Origin: Calliopsis andreniformis
Lineage: Eukaryota > Arthropoda > Insecta > Hymenoptera > Andrenidae
Direction: 5' to 3'
DNA: 64,000 nucleotides
Assembly: GCF_051401765.1 (NCBI RefSeq)
Contig: NW_027480429.1
Location: 12,652,157 to 12,716,156, forward strand
Every line of letters starts with the position of its first letter. Position 1 is the stretch's first letter. Under the pieces are notes generated by a model. It worked only from the letters and a program-made list of their open reading frames with translations. It did no database searches and had not been told where the DNA came from. Position numbers and translations under genes: made by a program. Shown here in pieces: positions 1 through 9,100 of the stretch.

Positions 1-166
1 AACGAATAATTGCAACCAGTGTGAAAGTAATGATCATTTCTACATTCCGAGCAACCTAGGCTTCACTCTAGGGCGTTGCTCCAACAGATTGAATAGTTAG
101 GGCCTTAGAAGTCAACGCCCGAAGCATAAAATGCAATAAAAATACAACAGTTTTTCCATCGTATAA
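1..166 (+). repeat. Monomer type A
   Basis: Diagnostic variants are GAAAGTAATGATC, ATTCCGAGCAACC, CCAACAGATTG and the CGCCCGAAGC subtype signature. The perfect 8-bp dyad GGGCGTTG (71-78) / CAACGCCC (113-120) is present. Type A recurs at 1330, 4155, 5484 and 6149. Confidence 0.9.
71..120. other. Intramonomer dyad GGGCGTTG / CAACGCCC (type example; one per monomer)
   Basis: In the first monomer GGGCGTTG (71-78) and its exact reverse complement CAACGCCC (113-120) are separated by 34 nt. The same arrangement recurs about every 166 bp. It is 8 bp in copies ending CGCCCGAAGC, 7 bp in copies with CAACGCCAG, and about 6 bp in copies with GAACGCCAG. In many weakened copies the loop holds TTAGGGCCTAA, a smaller inverted repeat. 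It could form a cruciform or bind a dimeric protein, but function is not shown by sequence alone. Confidence 0.75.
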
Positions 167-332
167 CAGGATTAATTGCAACCAGTTTGAAAGTGATGGT
201 CATTTCTACGTTCCGGGCAACCTAGGCTTCACTCTAGGGCGTTGCTGCACTAGATCGAATAGCTAGGGCCTTAGAAGTCAACGCCAGAGGCATATAATAC
301 AATATAAATACAACAGCTTTTCCATCGTAAAA
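167..332 (+). repeat. Monomer type B
   Basis: It opens with CAGGATTAATT instead of AACGAATAATT. Other diagnostics are TTGCTGCACTAGATCG, GCTAGGGCC, CGCCAGAGGC and CATATAATAC. Type B recurs at 1496, 2161, 2826, 4321, 5650 and 6315. It resembles type F, and the two replace one another after type E, which is where the 8-mer and 4-mer arrangements part. Confidence 0.9.
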
Positions 333-499
333 AACGAATAATTGCAAACAGTGTGAAAGTAATTGTCATTTCTTCGTTCCGGGCAACCTAGGCTTCACTC
401 TATGGCATTGCTCCACCGAGATCAAACAGTTAGGGCCTTAGAAGTCAACGCCCGAAGCATAAAATACAAAATAAAAAGAACAGTTTTTCCATTGTATAA
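333..499 (+). repeat. Monomer type C (167 bp)
   Basis: Diagnostics are AATTGTCATTTCTTCG, CTATGGCATTGCTCCACCG, ATCAAACAG and AAAATAAAAAGAAC. It is one base longer than its neighbours. The TAGGG to TATGG change creates an ATG and removes a stop, which is why spurious open frames recur over the C-D pair. Type C recurs at 1662, 2327, 2992, 4487, 5816 and 6481. Confidence 0.9.
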
Positions 500-665
500 A
501 ACGAATAATTGCTACCAGTGTAAATGTTATGGTCATTTCTACGTTCCGGGCAACCTAGGCTTCACCCTAGGGCGTTGTTCCACCAGATCGAATAGTTAGG
601 GCCCAAGAAGTGAACGCCAGAAGCATAAAATACAATATAAACACAACAGTTTTTCCATCGTATAA
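500..665 (+). repeat. Monomer type D
   Basis: Diagnostics are TTGCTACCAGTGTAAATG, TTCACCCTAGGGCGTTGTTC and GGCCCAAGAAGTGAACGCC. The C to G change in GTGAACGCC shortens the right arm of the intramonomer dyad. Type D recurs at 1829, 2494, 4654 and 6648, and as hybrids at 3159 and 5983. Confidence 0.9.
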
Positions 666-831
666 AACGAATAATTGCAACCAGTGTGAAAGTTCTGGAC
701 ATTTCTACATTCCCAGCAACCTAGGCTTCACTCTAGGGCGTTGCTCCAACAGATTGAATAGTTAGGGCCTTAGAAGTCAACGCCCGAAGCATAAAATGCA
801 ATAAAAATACAACAGTTTTTCCATCGTATAA
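666..831 (+). repeat. Monomer type E
   Basis: Diagnostics are GTTCTGGACATTTCTACATT, CCCAGCAACC and CCAACAGATTG. The second half is almost the same as type A, so A and E probably share a recent parent or were converted. Type E is followed by F in the 8-mer but by B in the 4-mer. It recurs at 1995, 2660 and 4820, and as a hybrid at 6814. Confidence 0.9.
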
Positions 832-997
832 CAGGGTTAATTGCAACCAGTTTGAAAGCGATGGTCATTTCTACGTTCCGGGCAACCTAGGCTTCACTCT
901 AGGACGTTGCTCTACTAGATCGAATAGTTAGGGCCATTGAAGTCAACGCCAGAAGCATAAAATACGATATAAATACAACATCTTTTCAATCCTATAA
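832..997 (+). repeat. Monomer type F
   Basis: Diagnostics are CAGGGTTAATT, GAAAGCGATGG, AGGACGTTGCTCTACTAG, GGCCATTGAAG and ACATCTTTTCAATCC. The AGGACGTTG variant breaks the outer base pairs of the left dyad arm. In this window type F is found only here and at 4986, so it marks the complete 8-mer form. Confidence 0.9.
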
Positions 998-1163
998 AAG
1001 GAATAATTGCAAACAGTGTGAAAGTAATTGTCATTTCTACGTTCCGGGCAACCTAGGCTACACTCTAGGGCGTTGCTCCACCAGATCAAACAGTTAGGGC
1101 CTTAGAAGTCAACGCCCGAAGCATAAAATACAAAATAAATAGAACAGTTTTTCCATCGCAGAA
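998..1163 (+). repeat. Monomer type G
   Basis: Diagnostics are AAAAGGAATAATT, AATTGTCATTTCTACG, GGCTACACTCTAGGG, ATCAAACAG and CCATCGCAG. It resembles type C but lacks the TTCTTCG and TATGGCATTG variants. It recurs at 5152, and its 3' end is grafted onto the divergent monomer starting at 3823. Confidence 0.9.
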
Positions 1164-1329
1164 AACGAATAATTGCAACCAGTGTGAAAGTTATGGTCAT
1201 TTCTATATTCCGAGCACCCTAGGCTGCACTCTAGGGCGTTGCTCTACCAGGTCGAATAGTTAGGGCCTAAGAAGTGAACGCCAGAAGCATAAAATACAAT
1301 ATAAATACAACAGTTTTTCCATCGTATAA
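1164..1329 (+). repeat. Monomer type H
   Basis: Diagnostics are TCTATATTCCGAGCACC, GGCTGCACTC and TCTACCAGGTCG. It carries TTAGGGCCTAA, an 11-base inverted repeat about a central G, and the weakened right dyad arm GTGAACGCC. It recurs at 3989 and 5318 and forms the second half of the hybrid at 5983. Confidence 0.9.
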
Positions 1330-2160
1330 AACGAATAATTGCAACCAGTGTGAAAGTAATGATCATTTCTACATTCCGAGCAACCTAGGCTTCACTCTAG
1401 GGCGTTGCTCCAACAGATTGAATAGTTAGGGCCTTAGAAGTCAACGCCCGAAGCATAAAATGCAATAAAAATACAACAGTTTTTCCATCGTATAACAGGA
1501 TTAATTGCAACCAGTTTGAAAGTGATGGTCATTTCTACGTTCCGGGCAACCTAGGCTTCACTCTAGGGCGTTGCTGCACTAGATCGAATAGCTAGGGCCT
1601 TAGAAGTCAACGCCAGAGGCATATAATACAATATAAATACAACAGCTTTTCCATCGTAAAAAACGAATAATTGCAAACAGTGTGAAAGTAATTGTCATTT
1701 CTTCGTTCCGGGCAACCTAGGCTTCACTCTATGGCATTGCTCCACCGAGATTAAACAGTTAGGGCCTTAGAAGTCAACGCCCGAAGCATAAAATACAAAA
1801 TAAAAAGAACAGTTTTTCCATTGTATAAAACGAATAATTGCTACCAGTGTAAATGTTATGGTCATTTCTACGTTCCGGGCAACCTAGGCTTCACCCTAGG
1901 GCGTTGTTCCACCAGATCGAATAGTTAGGGCCCAAGAAGTGAACGCCAGAAGCATAAAATACAATATAAACACAACAGTTTTTCCATCGTATAAAACGAA
2001 TAATTGCAACCAGTGTGAAAGTTCTGGACATTTCTACATTCCCAGCAACCTAGGCTTCACTCTAGGGCGTTGCTCCAACAGATTGAATAGTTAGGGCCTT
2101 AGAAGTCAACGCCCGAAGCATAAAGTGCAATAAAAATACAACAGTTTTTCCATCGTATAA
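1330..2160 (+). repeat. Partial HOR unit A-B-C-D-E (5 monomers)
   Basis: The order matches the first five monomers of the 8-mer. After E at 1995 the next monomer is B, not F. F, G, H and the next A are therefore missing. B and F open similarly (CAGGATTAATT and CAGGGTTAATT), which would provide homology for an out-of-register exchange. Confidence 0.88.
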
Positions 2161-2825
2161 CAGGATTAATTGCAACCAGTTTGAAAGTGATGGTCATTTC
2201 TACGTTCCGGGCAACCTAGGCTTCACTCTAGGGCGTTGCTGCACTAGATCGAATAGCTAGGGCCTTAGAAGTCAACGCCAGAGGCATATAATACAATATA
2301 AATACAACAGCTTTTCCATCGTAAAAAACGAATAATTGCAAACAGTGTGAAAGTAATTGTCATTTCTTCGTTCCGGGCAACCTAGGCTTCACTCTATGGC
2401 ATTGCTCCACCGAGATCAAACAGTTAGGGCCTTAGAAGTCAACGCCCGAAGCATAAAATACAAAATAAAAAGAACTGTTTTTCCATTGTATAAAACGAAT
2501 AATTGCTACCAGTGTAAATGTTATGGTCATTTCTACGTTCCGGGCAACCTAGGCTTCACCCTAGGGCGTTGTTCCACCAGATCGAATAGTTAGGGCCCAA
2601 GAAGTGAACGCCAGAAGCATAAAATACAATATAAACACAACAGTTTTTCCATCGTATAAAACGAATAATTGCAACCAGTGTGAAAGTTCTGGACATTTCT
2701 ACATTCCCAGCAACCTAGGCTTCACTCTAGGGCGTTGCTCCAACAGATTGAATAGTTAGGGCCTTAGAAGTCAACGCCCGAAGCATAAAATGCAATAAAA
2801 ATACAACAGTTTTTCCATCGTATAA
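2161..2825 (+). repeat. 4-monomer HOR unit B-C-D-E, 665 bp
   Basis: The complete B-C-D-E block matches 1496-2160 at a spacing of 665 bp. A third, incomplete copy (B2826, C2992, D-hybrid3159) follows. The 665-bp derivative sits between two complete 8-mers, which suggests it arose in place by unequal exchange. Confidence 0.9.
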
Positions 2826-3324
2826 CAGGATTAATTGCAACCAGTTTGAAAGTGATGGTCATTTCTACGTTCCGGGCAACCTAGGCTTCACTCTAGGGCG
2901 TTGCTGCACTAGATCGAATAGCTAGGGCCTTAGAAGTCAACGCCAGAGGCATATAATACAATATAAATACAACAGCGTTTCCATCGTAAAAAACGAATAA
3001 TTGCAAACAGTGTGAAAGTAATTGTCATTTCTTCGTTCCGGGCAACCTAGGCTTCACTCTATGGCGTTGCTCCACCGAGATCAAACAGTTAGGGCCTTAG
3101 AAGTCAACGCCCGAAGCATAAAATACAAAATAAAAAGAACAGTTTTTCCATTGTATAAAACGAATAATTGCTACCAGTGTAAATGTTATGGTCATTTCTA
3201 CGTTCCGGGCAACCTAGGCTTCACTGTAGGGCGTTGCTCCACCAGATCGAAGTGTTAGGGCCTAAGAAGTCAACGCCCGAAGCATAAAATACAATAGAAA
3301 TGCAACAGTTTTTCCATCGTATAA

Positions 3325-3988
3325 AACGATTAATTGCAACCATTATGAAACTTATGGTCATTTCTACGTTCCGGGCAACCTAGGCTTCACCCTAGGGCGT
3401 TGTTCCACCAGATCGAATAGTTAGGGCCTAAGAAGTGAACGCCAGAAGCATAAAATGCAATAAAAATACAACAGTTTTTCGATCGTATAACAGGATTAAT
3501 TGCAACCAGTTTGATAGTGAAGGTCATTTCTACATTCCGAGCAACCTAGGCTTCACTCTAGGGCGTTGCTCCACCAGATCGAATAGCTAGGGACTTAGAA
3601 TTCAATGCCAGAAGCATAATATGCAATATAAATATAACAGCTTTTCCATCGTATAAAACGAATAATAGCAACCAGTGTGAAAGTTATGGTCATTTCTACT
3701 TCCCGGGCAACCTAGACTTCACTCTAGGGCGTTGCTCCTCCAGATGGAATAGTTAGGGCCTAAGAAGTCAACGCCAGAAGCATAAAATACGATATAAATA
3801 CAACAGCTTTTCCATCGTATAAAACGAATAATTGCTACCCGTATGGAAGTGATGGTCATTTCTACGTTCCGGGCAACCTAGGCCTCACTCTAGGGTGTTG
3901 TTCCACCAGATTGAATAGTTAGTGCCTAAGAAATCAACGCCAGAAGCATAAAATACAAAATAAATAGAACAGTTTTTCCATCGCAGAA
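3325..3988 (+). repeat. Island of four divergent monomers inside the HOR domain
   Basis: Monomers starting at 3325, 3491, 3657 and 3823 do not match any of A-H over their full length. Variants include GCAACCATTATGAAACTTATGG, read as two parts GCAACCATTATG and AAACTTATGG, then TTTGATAGTGAAGG, AATAATAGCAACC and CTACCCGTATGGAAG. The last of these closely matches the monomer near 12127 in domain 2, so the island looks like domain 2 sequence. The island ends inside the monomer at 3823, which changes to a G-type 3' end (CCATCGCAG) before H at 3989. The register of 166 bp is kept throughout. Confidence 0.8.
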
Positions 3989-4154
3989 AACGAATAATTG
4001 CAACCAGTGTGAAAGTTATGGTCATTTCTATATTCCGAGCACCCTAGGCTGCACTCTAGGGCGTTGCTCTACCAGGTCGAATAGTTAGGGCCTAAGAAGT
4101 GAACGCCAGAAGCATAAAATACAATATAAATACAACAGTTTTTCCATCGTATAA

Positions 4155-5483
4155 AACGAATAATTGCAACCAGTGTGAAAGTAATGATCATTTCTACATT
4201 CCGAGCAACCTAGGCTTCACTCTAGGGCGTTGCTCCAACAGATTGAATAGTTAGGGCCTTAGAAGTCAACGCCCGAAGCATAAAATGCAATAAAAATACA
4301 ACAGTTTTTCCATCGTATAACAGGATTAATTGCAACCAGTTTGAAAGTGATGGTCATTTCTACGTTCCGGGCAACCTAGGCTTCACTCTAGGGCGTTGCT
4401 GCACTAGATCGAATAGCTAGGGCCTTAGAAGTCAACGCCAGAGGCATATAATACAATATAAATACAACAGCTTTTCCATCGTAAAAAACGAATAATTGCA
4501 AACAGTGTGAAAGTAATTGTCATTTCTTCGTTCCGGGCAACCTAGGCTTCACTCTATGGCATTGCTCCACCGAGATCAAACAGTTAGGGCCTTAGAAGTC
4601 AACGCCCGAAGCATAAAATACAAAATAAAAAGAACTGTTTTTCCATTGTATAAAACGAATAATTGCTACCAGTGTAAATGTTATGGTCATTTCTACGTTC
4701 CGGGCAACCTAGGCTTCACCCTAGGGCGTTGTTCCACCAGATCGAATAGTTAGGGCCCAAGAAGTGAACGCCAGAAGCATAAAATACAATATAAACACAA
4801 CAGTTTTTCCATCGTATAAAACGAATAATTGCAACCAGTGTGAAAGTTCTGGACATTTCTACATTCCCAGCAACCTAGGCTTCACTCTAGGGCGTTGCTC
4901 CAACAGATTGAATAGTTAGGGCCTTAGAAGTCAACGCCCGAAGCATAAAATGCAATAAAAATACAACAGTTTTTCCATCGTATAACAGGGTTAATTGCAA
5001 CCAGTTTGAAAGCGATGGTCATTTCTACGTTCCGGGCAACCTAGGCTTCACTCTAGGACGTTGCTCTACTAGATCGAATAGTTAGGGCCATTGAAGTCAA
5101 CGCCAGAAGCATAAAATACGATATAAATACAACATCTTTTCAATCCTATAAAAGGAATAATTGCAAACAGTGTGAAAGTAATTGTCATTTCTACGTTCCG
5201 GGCAACCTAGGCTACACTCTAGGGCGTTGCTCCACCAGATCAAACAGTTAGGGCCTTAGAAGTCAACGCCCGAAGCATAAAATACAAAATAAATAGAACA
5301 GTTTTTCCATCGCAGAAAACGAATAATTGCAACCAGTGTGAAAGTTATGGTCATTTCTATATTCCGAGCACCCTAGGCTGCACTCTAGGGCGTTGCTCTA
5401 CCAGGTCGAATAGTTAGGGCCTAAGAAGTGAACGCCAGAAGCATAAAATACAATATAAATACAACAGTTTTTCCATCGTATAA
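4155..5483 (+). repeat. 8-monomer HOR unit, copy 2 (A-H), 1329 bp
   Basis: This is a second full A-B-C-D-E-F-G-H block, near-identical to 1-1329, including the rare F markers AGGACGTTG and CAATCC. It is followed directly by A-B-C at 5484. The copy shows that the 8-mer, not the 4-mer, is the full form of the unit. Confidence 0.92.
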
Positions 5484-5982
5484 AACGAATAATTGCAACC
5501 AGTGTGAAAGTAATGATCATTTCTACATTCCGAGCAACCTAGGCTTCACTCTAGGGCGTTGCTCCAACAGATTGAATAGTTAGGGCCTTAGAAGTCAACG
5601 CCCGAAGCATAAAATGCAATAAAAATACAACAGTTTTTCCATCGTATAACAGGATTAATTGCAACCAGTTTGAAAGTGATGGTCATTTCTACGTTCCGGG
5701 CAACCTAGGCTTCACTCTAGGGCGTTGCTGCACTAGATCGAATAGCTAGGGCCTTAGAAGTCAACGCCAGAGGCATATAATACAATATAAATACAACAGC
5801 TTTTCCATCGTAAAAAACGAATAATTGCAAACAGTGTGAAAGTAATTGTCATTTCTTCGTTCCGGGCAACCTAGGCTTCACTCTATGGCATTGCTCCACC
5901 GAGATCAAACAGTTAGGGCCTTAGAAGTCAACGCCCGAAGCATAAAATACAAAATAAAAAGAACAGTTTTTCCATTGTATAA

Positions 5983-6148
5983 AACGAATAATTGCTACCA
6001 GTGTAAATGTTATGGTCATTTCTACGTTCCGGGCACCCTAGGCTGCACTCTAGGGCGTTGCTCTACCAGGTCGAATAGTTAGGGCCTAAGAAGTGAACGC
6101 CAGAAGCATAAAATACAATATAAATACAACAGTTTTTCCATCGTATAA
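5983..6148 (+). repeat. Hybrid monomer D/H
   Basis: The first half has type D markers (TTGCTACCAGTGTAAATG). The second half has type H markers (ACCCTAGGCTGCACTC, CTCTACCAGGTCG). The switch falls within GTTCCGGGCA, which both types share or nearly share. The next monomer is A, as expected after H, so the hybrid removes D(3')-E-F-G-H(5') in a single step. Confidence 0.88.
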
Positions 6149-9100
6149 AACGAATAATTGCAACCAGTGTGAAAGTAATGATCATTTCTACATTCCGAGC
6201 AACCTAGGCTTCACTCTAGGGCGTTGCTCCAACAGATTGAATAGTTAGGGCCTTAGAAGTCAACGCCCGAAGCATAAAATGCAATAAAAATACAACAGTT
6301 TTTCCATCGTATAACAGGATTAATTGCAACCAGTTTGAAAGTGATGGTCATTTCTACGTTCCGGGCAACCTAGGCTTCACTCTAGGGCGTTGCTGCACTA
6401 GATCGGATAGCTAGGGCCTTAGAAGTCAACGCCAGAGGCATATAATACAATATAAATACAACAGCTTTTCCATCGTAAAAAACGAATAATTGCAAACAGT
6501 GTGAAAGTAATTGTCATTTCTTCGTTCCGGGCAACCTAGGCTTCACTCTATGGCGTTGCTCCACCGAGATCAAACAGTTAGGGCCTTAGAAGTCAACGCC
6601 CGAAGCATAAAATACAAAATAAAAAGAACAGTTTTTCCATTGTATAAAACGAATAATTGCTACCAGTGTAAATGTTATGGTCATTTCTACGTTCCGGGCA
6701 ACCTAGGCTTCACCCTAGGGCGTTGTTCCACCAGATCGAATAGTTAGGGCCCAAGAAGTGAACGCCAGAAGCATAAAATACAATATAAACACAACAGTTT
6801 TTCCATCGTATAAAACGAATAATTGCAACCAGTGTGAAAGTTCTGGACATTTCTACATTCCCAGCAACCTAGGCTTCACTCTAGGGCGTTGCTCCACCAG
6901 ATCGAATAGTTAGGTCCTTAGAAGTCAACGCCAGAAGCATAAAATACGATATAAATACAGCAGCTTATCCATCCTATAAAAGGAATAATTGCAAACAGTG
7001 TGAAAGTTATGGTCATTTCTACTTCCCGGGCAACCTAGGCTTCACTCTATGGCGTTCTTCCACCACATCGAATAGCTACGGCCTCAGAAGTCAACGCCTG
7101 AAGCATAAAATACAATAAAAGTACAACAGTGTTTCCATCATATAACAGGAATAATTGCAACCAGTTTGAAAGTGATGGCCGATTCTACGTTCCGGGCAAC
7201 CTAGGCTTCACTGTAGGGCGCTGCTCCACCAAATCGAATAGTTAGGGCCTTAGAAGTCAACGCCCGAAGCATAAAATACAATATAAGTACAACAGCTTTT
7301 CCATCGTATAAAACGAATAATAGCAACCAGTGTGAAGGTTATGGTCATTTCTACTTCCCGGGCAACCTAGGCTTCACCCTAGGGCGTTGTTCCACCTGAT
7401 GGAATAGTTAGGGCCTAAGAAGTCAACGCCAGAAGCATAAAATACGATATAAATACAACAGCTTTTCCATCGTATAAAACGAATAATGGTAACCAGTGTG
7501 AAAGTTATGGCCATTTCTACGTTCCGGTCAACCTAGGCTTCACTCTAGGACGTTGCTCCACCAGATCGAATATTTAGGGCCTGTGAAGTCAACGCCAGAA
7601 GCGTTAAATACAATAAAGGTGCAACAGTTTTTCCATCGTATAACAGGAATAATTGCAACCAGTGTGAAGGTAATGGTATGTTCTACGTTCCGGGCAACCT
7701 AGGCTTCACTCTAGGGCGGTGCTCCACCAGATCAAATAGTTACGGCCTAAGAAGTCAACGCCAGAAGCATAAATTACAGTATAAGTACAACAGCTTTTCC
7801 ATCGTATATAATGTATATTTGCACACAGTGTGGAAGTAATGGTCACTTCTACGTTCCGGGCAACCTAGGCTTCACTCTAGGGTGTTGCTCCACCAGATGG
7901 AATTGCTAGGGACTTAGAATTCAACGCCACAAGCATAAAATGCAAAATAAATAGAACAGTTTTTCCACTGTATGAAACGAATAACTGCAACCAGTCTGAA
8001 AGTACTGGTCATTTCTGCGTTCAGGGTAACCTAGGTTTCACACTAGGGCGTTGCTCCACCAGATCGAATAGCTAGGGACTTCGAACTCAACGCCAGAAGG
8101 ATAAAATACAATATAAGTACAAAAGTTTCTCCATCGTATAAAATGAATAATTGCAGACATTGTGAAAGTATTGGTCATTTCTACGTTCCGGTCAACCCAG
8201 GTGTCACACTAGGGCGTTGCTCCACCACATCTAATAGCTACGGCTTTAGAAGTCGACGCCCGAAGCATAAAATACAATATAAGTACAACAGTTGTTCCAT
8301 CGCATAAAATGAATAATTGCGAACATTGAGAAAGTAATGGTCATTTCTACGTCCCTGGCAACCTACGTGTCACTCTAGGGCGTTGCTGCTCCACATCTGA
8401 TAGCTACGGCCTTAGAAGTTAACGCCGGAAGCATAAAATACAATATAAATACAACAGCTTTGCCATCGTATAAAATGAATAATTGCAAACAGTGTGAAGG
8501 TAATGGTCATTTCTACGTTCCGTGCAACCTAGGCTTCACTCTAGGGCGTTGCTTCACCAGATCGAATAGTTAGGGCCTAAGAAGTCAACGCCAGAAGCAT
8601 AAAATACGATATACATACAACAGCTTTTCCATCGTAGAAAACGATTAATGTCAACCAGTGTGAATGTTATGGTCATTTCTACGTTCCGGGCAAATTAGGC
8701 TTCAGTCTAGGGCCTTGCTCCACCAGCTCGAATAGTTAGGGCCTTAGAAGTCAACGCCAGAAGCATAAAATACGATAAAGATGCAACAGCTTTTCATCGT
8801 ATAACAGGAATAACTGCAAACAGTGTGATAGTACTGGTCATTACTACGTTCCGGATAATCTAGGCTTCACTCCAAGGGCGTTGCTCCACCAGTTCGAATA
8901 GTTAGGGCCTTAGAAGTCAACGCCCGAAGCATAATACGCAAAATAGATAGAACAGTTTTTCCATTGTATAAAACGAATAACTGTAACCAGTGTGAAAGTA
9001 CTGGTCATTTCTACGTTCCGGGCAACCTAGGCTTCACTGTAGGGCGTTGCTCCAACAAATCGAATAGTTAGGGCCTTAGAAGTCAACGCCCGAAGCATAA

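Larger units (their letters stand above)
1..1329 (+). repeat. 8-monomer HOR unit, copy 1 (A-B-C-D-E-F-G-H), 1329 bp
   Basis: Eight distinct monomers precede the next A-type monomer at 1330. The same order and variants recur at 4155-5483 with only a few substitutions; one example is AGAACAG in the C monomer here against AGAACTG there. The 1329-bp spacing also separates other repeated landmarks in the domain. The copy begins at the window edge, so an earlier HOR unit probably lies upstream. Confidence 0.93.
1..6979. repeat. Domain 1: homogenised higher-order-repeat domain (8-mer and derived 4-mer)
   Basis: Monomers here fall into eight recognisable types (A-H) recurring in fixed order. The order by start is: A1 B167 C333 D500 E666 F832 G998 H1164; A1330 B1496 C1662 D1829 E1995; B2161 C2327 D2494 E2660; B2826 C2992 D-hybrid3159; four divergent monomers 3325-3988; H3989; A4155 through H5318; A5484 B5650 C5816 D/H-hybrid5983; A6149 B6315 C6481 D6648 E-hybrid6814. 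Copies of one type are nearly identical, whereas different types differ at many positions. That contrast is the defining mark of a higher-order repeat. The domain ends inside the monomer at 6814, whose second half switches to sequence of the next domain. Confidence 0.93.

Noticed and set aside
40..56. CENP-B box in the monomer
   Set aside because: The central block TACGTTCCGGGCAAC (TTCGTTCCGGG in C-type monomers) has some resemblance, but the spacing between TTCG and CGGG does not fit the TTCG-4-A-2-CGGG core on either strand.
101..110. TTAGGG as vertebrate-type telomeric repeat
   Set aside because: It occurs once per monomer as part of the GTTAGGGCC segment and never in tandem.
363..599. 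Recurrent open frames of 63-101 codons (for example 363-599, 15394-15699, 21772-22053, 54863-55084) as genes
   Set aside because: They occur at HOR or macro-repeat spacing simply because the satellite repeats. The monomer length of 166 is not a multiple of 3, so no frame is kept from one monomer to the next, and none of the frames exceeds about two monomers. Start and stop codons come and go by single substitutions (TAGGG to TATGG). No codon-position bias in the differences was noticed.
500..599. Zinc-knuckle-like pattern in the translated repeat (CxxC followed by H, as in CYQCKCYGH or CNQCESYGH)
   Set aside because: A retroviral-type CCHC knuckle needs the last cysteine four residues after the histidine. 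Here it is about 14 residues away, and the pattern is lost in many monomers, where cysteine becomes tyrosine or phenylalanine.
1..6979. CRISPR array
   Set aside because: The units are contiguous 166-bp near-copies. There are no short direct repeats separated by unique spacers of constant length.
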